A stretch of DNA of 58,159 bases from Lactifluus volemus (taxonomy: Eukaryota > Basidiomycota > Agaricomycetes > Russulales > Russulaceae), in the NCBI GenBank assembly GCA_022376515.1, contig WTXI01000231.1, positions 1-58,159 of the forward strand, read 5' to 3'. This document shows, piece after piece, positions 32,968 through 43,896 of the stretch. The notes below the pieces were generated by a model. The model ran no database searches. It saw only the letters and a list, made by a program, of their open reading frames with translations, and had not been told where the DNA came from. The stretch's first letter is position 1. Every line of letters starts with the position of its first letter. A program made the translations under genes and the position numbers.

Positions 32968-35900
32968 TGAATCAGGCGTCACAAATGGTAGATATCGTCG
33001 GAAAGGACTCGGAAATGAAGCTATGGATTACTACGATGAGATCATACTTGTATATACACTCTGTATATTCAAGTTCAACATCAAATCAATACTCGAAAAG
33101 CGTCACATGGTTCGTTGGGTCAGACGAACACAAGTAATTTCGTCTAGTCGCGTTATAAAATGAGAACGGTGAGCTGACTGCCAGTGCATTCGCATGTTTC
33201 CCGCCACTCATCCCTTCACGGACCTTCCGCAATCAATTGCAAGAACCTGCGATCCCCAATAATACCGAAAGCTCTCCACCTGTCACTCAGAAACGTGTCA
33301 GGCTCGAACTGTGACCAATAGATGCTTTCATGAGAACACACGAGTTGCTACTTTAACCTCATGTACACCGCTACTCGTGTACAATCCATGACATCATTCC
33401 AACATGTGTGTTGCCTTACTCCTGCGCTCACGCTGGATGTGGACGCAATCCGCTCACTTGGCCGACGCTGTATCCTCATGTGTGCCATGATCCCGTGTCC
33501 CGTGCAGAGCACGAGTCAACGCTAGTGATACAGTACTATATAGCTTGATAAGTGGTAGGCATAAACAGCCGTAGAGCGTACGTAAATACTTCACAAGAAA
33601 ATGACACCGTACTCGAAACGCGGATAACGATCGCCAACATTTATAGAGACAAAAATTATACTTAGAGAATCTGAGGAAGGGTACGTGATAGTCGTCAAGA
33701 ATGCATACGCCTATGTTGACTAAGATAAGCTAGTTGGGCCTCTTTGTTGCGTTCTCGTCAATGACGAGCATCTGGCGGTCGTCGTGAATGGGAGAGTAGG
33801 TGGGTGTGTGAGCACGAGTAAGTTATGGGTACTAGTTGGTCGAGACGTACTTCGATCCCAATTAGCTCCATTGCTGTAGCGTCCACACGCTATGAAAGGT
33901 AAGCGTCATTGAACATCGAAGGATCCACCAAGCGCAGGCTGACGGGATGGCCGGCTACTTGTCGTTCATTGAGAAATGTGGTAAATGCGTCCTGAGCATC
34001 GCTTTCTCCAGAATATCCAACCTCCTCAAGGTTCGGAAGGAGCTCCAGTGGTGGCTCTCCATCGTCAGATTGTAAGGAACGGATGATTTTGCTGATGAGA
34101 TCATCTTGTACATGAATTGTCTTCGTGTTGGCGAACGGCCTAAGAAGTTCACGGCACTGTCTTCGGTCGACATTGTTGTGCCATTCTGATGATTGTTTGT
34201 GCTCTTCGTATCTGAATGTGACTTGCTCAACAACAGAAAGTATGGGTGAAAGTGTACCAAATAATTGAGCCGCAGACGCAACCTGCCAGTCGAGATGTCT
34301 GCACCCAATCCCCAACGACAACCTGAAGGGAGAGTCCTTCCAAGGGACTGCAAGTAAGGAAACGATACGCTCGTTGAAATTTACCTGGACAGCGCTAAAT
34401 GTGAGGTTCTCGGATGTTTGGATGAACTGCAAGAGGCGTGGAACAGAAACGGAGAGCTGATTAGAAAGATAGACTCGAATGGTGTCGAGCGAAGGGGTGC
34501 TGATCCGAGCAACAAGGCCCTCCAAGTAGGCGAGAACGCCAGAGAACATAAACGAGCGTAGGTTGGGAAGTGTGGTCATATCCGGGGTCTGGCGCAGCTG
34601 CCTTTCAACATCACGGTTGGGGATAGGGGATCTAAATCCAATCCACAGCCTCTCCAGCTGGGCCATAGGCGAAAGTCGGGTAAGTATATAACTTGGAGGG
34701 AAGTAGGCGGATGCCGGGATATCCATAAGCTTGAGAGTGACGAGTCCCGCGGCAGAAGTGGTAAGTAAGGGTGATCGAATTGGAAGGGAAGCCCTCAACA
34801 GTCTGAGATGGCGTAGATTTGGGGCTTGAAACGTCACAGGAAGGACCACTTGTTCGGTCCAAGAAGAGATATACATGCGTTGCAGAATTGGGAATTGATC
34901 ATCCATAACCGTAACAAATTTCGCCACATCCCGAAGGTCAACGCGATGCACGCGATCACGGTGTGAAAGTGCGAGGAATAGACCTGATTCATCTTCTGCT
35001 GTCATCTCACGAGGATAATTGATGGTGAGTGGTAGAGGTGGTGAATGTGCGAGCATGTCTGCTACAGGCACACCATTGGTGCAAAACAGATGAAGGTCGA
35101 GACGGGATGGTGATTCAAGAATAACATTTCGCCATTGTCGACAAACGTGTGCCAGTTTGTACCACCAACGGTGCTGGCGCCAAACAATGAACGTCAAATT
35201 TCCGTCCTCATATTCGTCCGGATCTGCCAGCCGATAAAGATGAAATATGTTGAGAAGCACGTCATCATTGAGGATATCGATAGGTGAGTGTCGTCTATCC
35301 CACTTGAGCCCTATCATTGTGAACAAATCAGGGACACAAAGATCATGATTTGGAACCGCGTACGTTGGCCGAGCATTCTAATGAGGGGAGGATAAATTAT
35401 GGTAGAGCAGCAACTAGGGGGGTGAGAAATGAAGTGGATGCGATTGAAGAGCGTACAGCAGTGTGTAGGCCTCTTGTTGACCGATGCGGTCTCATTCCCG
35501 TGGCGGTGGCGATGTCCTGGGCGCTGACCTTCAGCGTCCACCTTCCTCGTCATCATCATCGTCGCCGTCGTCACCTCATTATGAGCTACACCTCCTTTTC
35601 CTCACTGTCACATACTCACCTACGTTTGTACAGTATGCGCGCGGATACAGCACAGGCGGTCAATCTCACCACCTCCAAACAGTTCAAGTGCTGCCGACCA
35701 ACGCCACGTCACGAACACATACCGCACAAAGCCCCACAAATATGGACGTACAGCCCTGCTTGATGGAATTTTTGTGTTGTTCTCCCAATGATAACGAGCG
35801 AAAAACACCGCTACTCACGTGGTGATAATTGACTGATTGCTAGTGATTCTATCATCAAACGTGCAGGCGAACCGCCAACTTGAAGTGCGCAATTTCCCAG

Positions 35901-36347
35901 GATTTGGCTGCAAGAAGTCGCACTGTTTCATACTAGCATGACGTCTTCGCACTGTACTCCCATGGTACCTGCAACGCCCGCACCCACGAACGCAAGTGAA
36001 AGAAAAAAGAAGAGTGCTGACTAAGCTATGGGATATCCCGCTCAATCTCGATTTGCCTTTTCCAGAGCGTGGAGTGGCCTGCAAGTATCCAGTCCAGGGC
36101 CAAGACCAATTGCAAGCATGTTGATAAGCGTCGTCACAACGGTCGCTGGCTAGCAGTGGTACCGTAAGTCATGATATATTTGATATGTATACTTTATACT
36201 AGTATATGTGTGAAATGCATCATGACGAATTCTCTTTTCACGAAGTGAGATTAACCGTAGTTTCGTTTGAATGGCAGGGTCTTCGCCCACTCTTTTCATC
36301 AATCAGATCTTTGCTGTGGTCTTCGACGACCTGGATGAGAATGTTAG
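32968..36347. repeat. Tandem segmental duplication, unit 2
   Basis: Direct copy of unit 1 (29276-32967), joined head to tail. It lacks about 370 bp of unit 1 near its left end and has scattered small insertions and deletions. The unit ends at ATGTTAG (36341-36347), beyond which the two copies no longer match. Confidence 0.9.
33890..35317 (-). CDS. F-box protein with LRR-like C-terminus (unit 2)
   Basis: A 475-residue protein in one open exon. The F-box is at about residues 10-75 (SPIDILNDDVLLNIFHLYR, then WYKLAHVCRQWRNVILESP). The rest is a series of leucine-rich segments such as LPNLRSFMFSGVLAYL, PSLDTIRVYLSNQLSVSVP and LLPNLEEVGYSGE, typical of expanded agaricomycete F-box families. It is predicted to act as a substrate receptor of an SCF ubiquitin ligase; the substrate is unknown. 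The ATG at 35317 lies just upstream of the F-box. Unit 1 has an in-frame ATG about 30 residues further upstream, so the N-terminus may differ or include an unrecognised intron. Confidence 0.85.
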   Translation of the reverse strand: MIGLKWDRRHSPIDILNDDVLLNIFHLYRLADPDEYEDGNLTFIVWRQHRWWYKLAHVCRQWRNVILESPSRLDLHLFCTNGVPVADMLAHSPPLPLTINYPREMTAEDESGLFLALSHRDRVHRVDLRDVAKFVTVMDDQFPILQRMYISSWTEQVVLPVTFQAPNLRHLRLLRASLPIRSPLLTTSAAGLVTLKLMDIPASAYFPPSYILTRLSPMAQLERLWIGFRSPIPNRDVERQLRQTPDMTTLPNLRSFMFSGVLAYLEGLVARISTPSLDTIRVYLSNQLSVSVPRLLQFIQTSENLTFSAVQVNFNERIVSLLAVPWKDSPFRLSLGIGCRHLDWQVASAAQLFGTLSPILSVVEQVTFRYEEHKQSSEWHNNVDRRQCRELLRPFANTKTIHVQDDLISKIIRSLQSDDGEPPLELLPNLEEVGYSGESDAQDAFTTFLNERQVAGHPVSLRLVDPSMFNDAYLS

Positions 36348-37253
36348 GGTCTTTACCTAACTGCCACTGGTTGGCGGAGGAGGTAACTATCGTCCAAGAT
36401 ACTGCGCGTTGTTGAAATTCCTACGTCATCTCTCGTTTAGAAGATTTCAAGTTGTGGTGCCAGAGTTCAGATGGTCACGAAAATCACAGAGCGTGTACGC
36501 TCGTCCTGTTAACCTCTGAACTCAAACTCCAAAGTGGCGCCAACGTCCATGAAGAAGAAAGAGCCCAAAGCGGCACTGTCCGACTATTAGAGGACGCGGG
36601 CGGCCGATCAGCATCATGATCACAAAAGTGATTACTTCGATGATTGTGTACACTTCCATGTCTGCCACAGAGGGGCATAAAATATTGACCCAAGAGTGCA
36701 GCACAGGACCACGTTTAGGTGAGAACAAAGAAAAAAGTTGTACCCGCAGAATCAGTCATCCAGGAGAGAACGGAACTGCAGGAGGTAGTGGGAGATCTCA
36801 ACACATCGCACGAGGAGTCTGATAGGAAGATTGACTAGGACTCTGGCGATAGCAGGACAGCTTTGAGGATCACGACCGACCGATTCCGCTCCGACTGTAT
36901 ACGGGACCGGATGCAATCGAGGAGAGCGTCACTCAACGTAGCTCGCAGGGCAGGCGCATTAATCTTCTCGCATAGGAGCATTCCAGCTTAGTGTCTGCCC
37001 ATTCGACTTGGCGCAGATATCCCCTGAAGCCGCGACACAAGACGTACCGCTCTACGCGCGCACTCTGTTTCTCAGAGAACGACATGCGGTACACTGTTAA
37101 TGCCCAATGTCGACATATCATCTAAAGAATACAATATCTTCATTCAGTAATAGTTGTACAATAGCCAGATATACGCTTTGTACTTCAAAATATAAAAGCA
37201 CCAGAATATACTCTTGTGGTGTAACCAAAGTTCGTCGTGCGTCGTGAGGTACT
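36348..37253. other. Intergenic region with a short degenerate relic
   Basis: On the minus strand near 36525-36575 a frame reads FFFMDVGATLEFEF, resembling FFLFTDVGAALEFAF near 5.2 kb; the nucleotide similarity is visible at CCAAAG(C/T)GGC(A/G)CCAACGTCC. Both are interrupted and short, so they look like relics of the same unknown repeat or gene family. No complete gene was recognised here. Confidence 0.4.
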
Positions 37254-38070
37254 CTAATCTATTATTGATGATGGTTCCGAAACCAAAAACCCGACCAAGC
37301 AGGCGTCTAACATGAAATCTACATTCACCCACGCATGCGTGAGTGCTGTACGCAGTCAGCAACAAACAATATCTGACGAGTCATACGACACACACCGAAA
37401 AGCTTCGTCCCATCGCGGCCTGCAACACGCATGAGCTCCTTCTCTCCACCAGGATGAAAGGCCAGGTACGGCGTGATATTGTAGACCTTGCCATTGATCG
37501 CAGACCAGGCATCATCTCGCTTGTTGTGCAATCGTAGCACAGACGGGGGTATACGTGTCAGTGTTGTCGCTCCACCCTACAGTGACGATATGCACCAGAT
37601 ATCAGCAATGGAACGTTCCAAGCAGTTGCACAACAAACCCGCAAGTCCGCGCCAGAGTTCTTCAGAGCTGCCCAGTCTAACGGGCTATGCCCAGGAGCGA
37701 GGACTACCTTTTCTCGCCTTTTTGTCTTGGATAATGGCGTCGGTGGTTTAGTTGTAGTGGGAGGCGGCATCAAAGAAGATCCTGAAGATGGCGCAGGTGG
37801 ACCAGGGATTCGAGGGGCGGGAAGCGGTGGTGGTGGCATGAGAGTCGAGGGTGAAAGTAGCTTCGAAGAAGGCAATACCGACGCAGAGGTGATCCGCTGA
37901 GCACTCTCTATGGCAGGGAATGCAGGGGGAGTGTCATTATCTACATCCTGAAAGGATACAGAATTTGTGGGGGTGGTTGGGGATTCCTCTTCCACTGTAA
38001 CAGTAGGGTTGTTCTCAGACTCCAAAGAGAGTGCAAGTGTGGGTAACCATGAGCGGAAATAAGAAGCCAT
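37254..38070 (-). CDS. IRC21: Cytochrome b5 domain protein, IRC21-like
   Basis: Three exons: 37639-38070, 37396-37576 and 37254-37345, giving 234 residues. A Pro/Ser/Thr-rich N-terminus of about 110 residues is followed by the conserved linker KVVLAPGHSPLDWAALK and a C-terminal cytochrome b5 fold: AWSAINGKVYNITPYLAFHP, GGEKELMRVAGRDGTKLF and LTHAWVNVDFMLDACLVG. The two haem-ligand histidines are in FHPGG and LTHAWV. Fungal relatives (yeast IRC21 and the b5 domain of cytochrome-b5-reductase-like proteins) are electron carriers of uncertain pathway. The last intron is 50 nt and splits the codon just before the second haem ligand. Confidence 0.9.
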
Positions 38071-38712
38071 TTGCGAGGTAAGTTAATGAAGGTGGACAAA
38101 TGACTCGTCTTTCGAGGGGCAAGAGGGTAGCCGTTATATTACATAATAACATTCGAAATGAGCTTGAAAACCGTGAGTTATTACTGTCATTCGTCAAGTA
38201 CTTCATACAATGGAAAGATATCAAAATCAAAACAGAGAAAGCGTAAGAAAGAAGTGATCAAGAATGTCTATACGAACGTCGCACATCCACGTGAAAGCTC
38301 CAAGGCTCCGTCAAACCAACCCACTTCCTACACGAGAATTAGTCAAAAGCGCATCGTACAAAAACAAATATGTGGAAAAAAAAGAGACAAAACATTTCGG
38401 ACATAGGCCGGGTCATGAGAGTAAGACAGGGGAGAGACAGGTCGGCAGAAGCTACAGGAACTCTGGACGCATAAATAAAAACCACGCGAGATCGAAGGCC
38501 ACCACGACAATCACCAATGGGGGACAACCAGCGACGCGACGGGTTCAGTGATACAAGATTGCTGCGATACGAGTGTTACAATCAATAACGGTCCTTCCAT
38601 GTCCGTGAGGTGGTAGATACGACAATTGCAGATCGTGACGGGTCATGACAACCGGATGACATGGGCGTTGTGGAATCAACGAGTTTAGGGATAAATACGG
38701 CTCGGAACGAAA

Positions 38713-40899
38713 TCAAAAGCGAGCGAGATGGATTCCAGCACCTAAGGCTGTGTTCGGATGTTCGCCTATCCTGCTTATATCTTCGACGCTCATCATCTGC
38801 TCGGCCTGCTCTTCTACGAACAGTTTCCTGCCACCACCGGAGCGTATACCTGACAGATTCTGCTTGTAAGGGGCAGTGGTACGATGCGGACCCGCGGGTG
38901 ATGGAGAGACATTTATAAAATCATTGAGATTGAAAGTGTATGTCCCAGGAGTGGCTGGTGCCGCATGATGGTTCTTGTGCTCGGACGGTGAGGACAATGG
39001 CTGGGGAGACAACGGAGCTTGGGCGCCGCGTTGAGGAGAGGATGGTGGTGGCAAAAGTTGAGCTGTGGGAGAAGGTTCTATAGGCGTTGGGGGTGTGACT
39101 TTCGTTACAGGAGGGACATCATTGTCATTTCCAAGGCAATTTATGGGGTCTGGATGTTCGGGGTGACACACATCATCGACTGGAGGATCAATTATTAGAG
39201 TGGGCTCGCGAGTGAGAGTTTGGGGGGCTGGGCCGTCTGTCACTACCGATGATGATGTAACCGACGAGGTAGAGTTGTCCCTTGCTAACATCCGGTAAGC
39301 AAGGGGTATATCCGAAGAACTACCGGAAACAGTCGGGAAAAGTACGCGGCCTTGGGCTTTGAGATCGGGATTTTTAGAAAGTGTTCTGAGGGGTGCCGAG
39401 TCTTCACCGCCCAGGCTGCGTACGGTGCTCGGGCGAGCAGGAGATGGCGACTCATGTAGGAAATATAACAGTTTGATAGCCTCCTGGTCCGTGGCAGATG
39501 CAGATCCCCCCTCCGGAAAACTCCCAGTCCTAGACATCAAAAGTGCATCAGCCGGGCGTGGCGGGGTCGCAGGACGTGCTATCGAGCCAGTGGGAGGACA
39601 CTCTTGGGATGATTCCAACGATGTCTGGGCTGTCACCGTACGGGCAGAGCTTTGGGCAAATTGGGATAAAGACTGCGAAGAGCCCACGTCCGAGCCGGCG
39701 GACATACTCGACCGCGGGGAGACAGCGCTGAGAGAAGTAATGGAGTTCCGAGAATGACGCAAAAGATGGGTTAGAGTTGCGGCGGCTTTCATGTCAATGT
39801 CCACATCTTGAGTGCTGTCGACATTTGCTGCATTGGCATCTTTGTGTTGCCCACGGGCTTTGCTGCCTCTAGATCCACCTTTCCGTTTAGAGTCCTTACC
39901 CGTTCGGGTATGGGCCCGCGTATGTTCCGCAACACTGGAGTAAGGCTGAGATGCAGCTGCATGCGAATGGGTGCCTCTGGACCCTTCAGATGGACGTTTC
40001 CGATGGCGAGGTACGCCGTTCGTCATCCTGGCAGGCGCTGGAATAGGCGGGTCCTCCGGATTGTGAATGGTCCGCGCACGTTTTGTAGGAGGTGGGGCAA
40101 GAATGGAAGCATAGAGACTTTGAGCTGCGTTGGCACTCGCTGACTCCTTCTTTCCGGGACTACCACGATTATTACGAGAAGTCGAAGAAGGAATCGTGGT
40201 CGGGGGAGCCATGACACCTTTCCGGGTAGAGGTGCTTGAGGGGTTAGTGGTGTTATGCCCCTGGGTAGTAAGACCGTCATTGTAGTTGTTCCTGGATGGA
40301 GTCCAGATAGCAAGGGCATCATCGCCGATATGTGATTCGAGATCGCCGATGGGGAGATGCGCTACATTGTGTGTCGCCTTGTAAGTCGCGTATGAGAGGC
40401 GCGTACGCAACCCACGCGTAAGCTGCGGAGAGAGAAACAGGTCAGCATCAAGGATTACGGGCTATTTCAACATATATAGGAAGGGGGTAGCGATAAAAAT
40501 TTTGTGCGGTTGTCACACCACCGTGCTGATGATGGTCGAAATATCGCCATAAAAATGATTTGGCAGGATGGAGGAATGGGGAGGCCCGCGACAGGAAGTC
40601 GAAGAGCTCTATGCAAATAGAATGATACATCCATGCATTTGCAGGGGAACACATAGAATAATACACGGATCATGGGGAAGACTGGACGCGTATCACACCC
40701 AAGCCGATGGGGGGCTCCAACTCACCTTGGAGATTTCAGCACGAGCCAAAAGCTTCTGGATAGCCCGTTGTCTAGCTTCGCGCTCTGTCGCGTTGATATC
40801 ACTAGAGCTTATCGAGGAAACCACCACCGAAACAGGGTTTGCGTGGAGGTAGGCCATGGGTGGTGATGGCGTCGTCGCGGACGACGTGGGGGTTGTCAT
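38713..40899 (-). CDS. Disordered nuclear protein with Whi5/Nrm1-like motif
   Basis: Two exons, 40726-40899 and 38713-40422, give 627 residues. The only ordered part spans the intron near residues 40-85: a helical EREARQRAIQKLLARAEISK followed by LRTRLSYATYKATHNV. The pattern L-x-x-RL-x-x-A-x-x-K resembles the short motif of Whi5/Nrm1-type G1/S transcriptional repressors that bind SBF/MBF. The rest is Ser/Pro/Thr-rich with basic patches (KRKGGSRGSK) and conserved-looking short motifs (KLLYFLHESPSPARPS and TFNLNDFINVSPSP). Many SP and TP sites could be CDK targets. An MluI cell-cycle box lies about 170 bp upstream. The family assignment is from memory of the motif and is moderate only. Confidence 0.6.
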
Positions 40900-42301
40900 G
40901 TCCTATGCCCTGGAAGGACCTCAAACTTATCTGGGAGAGGAATAACGATATGGGGATTAAAGCAGAAGAAAAACGAATAGGTTCGGAGGGAGGTCGAGGG
41001 GTGCGGACGGCGTTGAGGTGAGGACTGGCGTGTGGGACGCGGCGGGTCGGGAACGATTATGTAAGACGCGTCGCGCTCTATTTCGGCCCACGCCGGTCAC
41101 GGCCGGGTTAACCCTGGCCGGACACCACTCGGTTTCCGGCCCAACATTCACTCTCGTCCCATCAACTTTGAAACCCTTGTGATGTGATGTGATTCACTAA
41201 GAAACGACGATCGAAAGGTTCGTGAACTACGTAACCGTTATAAGTTTTGCAACGCGCTCCGAGTTTGCTAGAAAGATTGTTGCCGTAATCCATCAGTTGT
41301 CCTACAATTGGAAAACACCTGCTTCGCTGTCGCGTCATTGCTCCGCCTCAGGCCTCAGGAACTGTGTCATACGCTCTTGTGCTTCCGTTCAACCGGGGTG
41401 CAAATGATAACGCCGGTGCCGCCATCATACATCAGCTGACAGTCGTGCGCCCTTGTCACCGCATCACGGGTATTCAATTACGCCGACCCTGGCCCTACTC
41501 AGCGTCCGTACTCTCGAGGACGACGTGGCCAGTGTGCCAGCACATTGCGGAACTCGGTGTATACCATTTTCGAGGACTATCCGATACAACGGAGGAGCGT
41601 TAGATTCGCCAGTCCGCAAAAGATCTAAAACTTGTGTCTTCAATTCCGAAGAACGGCCGTTCGATTACAAACGCGCTCATATGACGTGCATCGCACGAAC
41701 GCGTCTTTTTCTTTCCTGATATGGCACACCGGGAGGGTCACGCAAGGGGAACACATTGGCAATTTACCCAGGGCGGCGCTGTGGCAATTTCCACTATTGA
41801 TAAGGGAGATATGCCGGCCGCCTGGCCATCATTTACCCCCCTTTTCAAATTTTATAAATGAAGCTTGAGCTCCAAACAGGTCCTTGTACTTTCAATCGTG
41901 GTGTACGTCTTCAAGTCGGCCACAGCACCCTAATTTGAGTCGCGATCAAGGTTGAAACCTCCCATGACTGACGGCTTTGTGACGTGTCCTAAAGTGAAAG
42001 CTTGGTGGCACGGGCGCGTCTGCGATTAAGTGCGAGCCATTGCCATTCCAAGCGTCGAAGATGGAGGGGAAATACATACACACAAGGATGGAGGTGCACC
42101 GCGATTATCGCGTGCGCCCCTCATTGTACGGGCGAGGATACAACGTGGACCCCGCAAGGAGTCGGGTCCTCGAGTCACAATGACACTTCCTTCGGTTGCT
42201 ATGAAGTTGGCACCGTGACGCCGTACGAAGGTGATGATAAAATTGGTCAATACAGTAGATAGGATACAAGACACGCGTGTGAGGAACTCCAGCACGCAAG
42301 G
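40900..42301. other. Intergenic region upstream of the Whi5-like gene
   Basis: About 1.4 kb between the Whi5-like start and the RFC5 stop. It contains the MluI box at 41066-41071 and a GC-rich stretch around 41040-41130. No gene recognised. Confidence 0.5.
41066..41071. promoter_or_regulatory. ACGCGT MluI cell-cycle box upstream of the Whi5-like gene
   Basis: ACGCGT is the core bound by MBF-type G1/S regulators. This copy is about 170 bp upstream of the start codon at 40899. In yeast NRM1 is itself an MBF target, so a site here would fit. About 14 copies of any hexamer are expected by chance in the window, so position is the only support. Confidence 0.3.
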
Positions 42302-43896
42302 TCAAATGAGGTCGTCGAAGTCGCCAAGTTCAATGCCCAAGACGAATTGCTGTTTCTCAGAGTCAACTCTCCAATCGCAACATGAGTGCTGGGGAAAACT
42401 AACCTTGTACAATGACATCACCTTGACTACCCAAGCTTCTAGGTGATATATCTTTTTATTTCCGACACGCATGCGATTCTCCTATGGTGCAGAGTCAGGC
42501 AATTGGAGTGAGTTCTCCTGAATGGCGAATCAACACACGTAGATGGCTGCCCAGTGCATGATGTCGGATTTGAGACTTTCGTCAACTTTCTGTACTACGC
42601 GATCCGCAATCGTCTAATCGAGTCTCAAGACACAAAACTAGGGATAAGGAGTGAGGGCCGCACCTTCAAAATTACTGTGGCTGGTATGCAGTGGCTCAGT
42701 AGTTCGTATAGCTTTGCCCGTACTTCCATAACTCGTTGTGGTGTCTGTTCTTGAATAATCATGTCGCCGACCTTGTAGCAATACGTCTCCCAGTCTGGTT
42801 TGACGATTGTTGGCGAGCCCGACAAATCGGACCTAAATCCAGAACCCCCATGAGTTGTGGTCAGCCAACGCATGAAGAAATAAAACTGCATACGACTGCA
42901 TTTTCATCGCCTCGTATACTAGTATTGCTTTCCTCAAATTGCCATTCGCATCCGTGATGATCTCGTCTGCGAGGTCTTCGGGCAACGAACCTGCTCCCGC
43001 TCGCTTAGCCACATGATTGAGCACGGTGAGCATCTCCTCGTGGTTGGGTGCCGCGACGCGTATAAGCAGGCAGCGACTCTTTATTGGGGCAATCAGACGA
43101 GATGTGCTGTTTGCGCAAAGTATGATGCGCATGTTGGACATGTACTTTTCCATAGTGCGCCTGAGTGCAGCCTGCGCATCTCGCGAAAGAGAGTCAGCTT
43201 CGTTAATGATGACCACTGTTTCAAAAGTTTTAGGTAGAGTTGAAGATACCAGAGGAATCAAAGACGGGACCTTTGAACCTTTGCTTCGCGCTCAAGTCGA
43301 CTTGTTGAGTCTGCGCGATTTCTTTGAGAATCTCTTGGATCACGACTCGGTCATAATTCCCGACTTCACTAGATGAAAATTGTTGTAAACTTGCGGAAAC
43401 AAGACACTTTCGCGCTTGTATGGTGCGAACCTTGGAGTAAGCTCGATGTGATAGTTACTCTGCACAACGTTGACATCTAATTTTCTCCGCGATGGGGTAA
43501 GAAACACCCTTTGATCGATTTTAAGCTGTGGAAATATCAGGCCAATTATCTCGAGGGAATGTGTTATCTGAAGGAATAGCTACCCACCTTCTCAACCCCA
43601 CTGCCAAACAACTCATTTAACGTCGCAGAAATACGCGTTTTCTTTCCTGCACCTGATGGCCCGTAGAAGAGCATGTGAGGAAAGTCGCCAGAAGCGGCCT
43701 GTCAAAAAGTCGTCAATTCATATCTATGAACATCAGAAAATAGTTGGTGACAGACCAAGGATTTCAAGCGTTGCGATAGTTTGACGTGATAATGAAGTTC
43801 ATCGAGAGTTTTCGGTCGATACTGTGAAAACGATACTTCAGAAAAGCACGGTATCACAAAATCGACCGAGTTACGGACGTCATCTACCCAGAGCAT
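42302..43896 (-). CDS. RFC5: Replication factor C sub-unit 5 (clamp loader; human RFC3 type)
   Basis: Small subunit of the RFC clamp loader that opens PCNA in DNA replication and checkpoint signalling. Ten exons with consistent phase: 43879-43896, 43756-43821, 43588-43698, 43431-43525, 43271-43368, 42894-43215, 42664-42832, 42539-42613, 42404-42481 and 42302-42349, giving 359 residues. The first exon codes only six residues (MLWVDD), joined to YRPKTLDELHYH. Walker A is the RFC5-type GPSGAGKKT. Other blocks are SNYHIELTPSEVGNYDR, ALRRTMEKYMSNMRIILCAN, APIKSRCLLIRV (SRC motif), NLRKAILVYEAMKMQ and KIYHLEAWVVKVMSLYK. The donor of intron 1 is the weak GTCCGT, chosen because it alone gives LWVDDYRPK. 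An MluI box lies 65 bp upstream of the start. Confidence 0.95.

Noticed and set aside
41222..41868. Chain of short plus-strand frames upstream of the Whi5-like gene
   Set aside because: They cannot be joined into a model with plausible splice sites, and no family is recognised.
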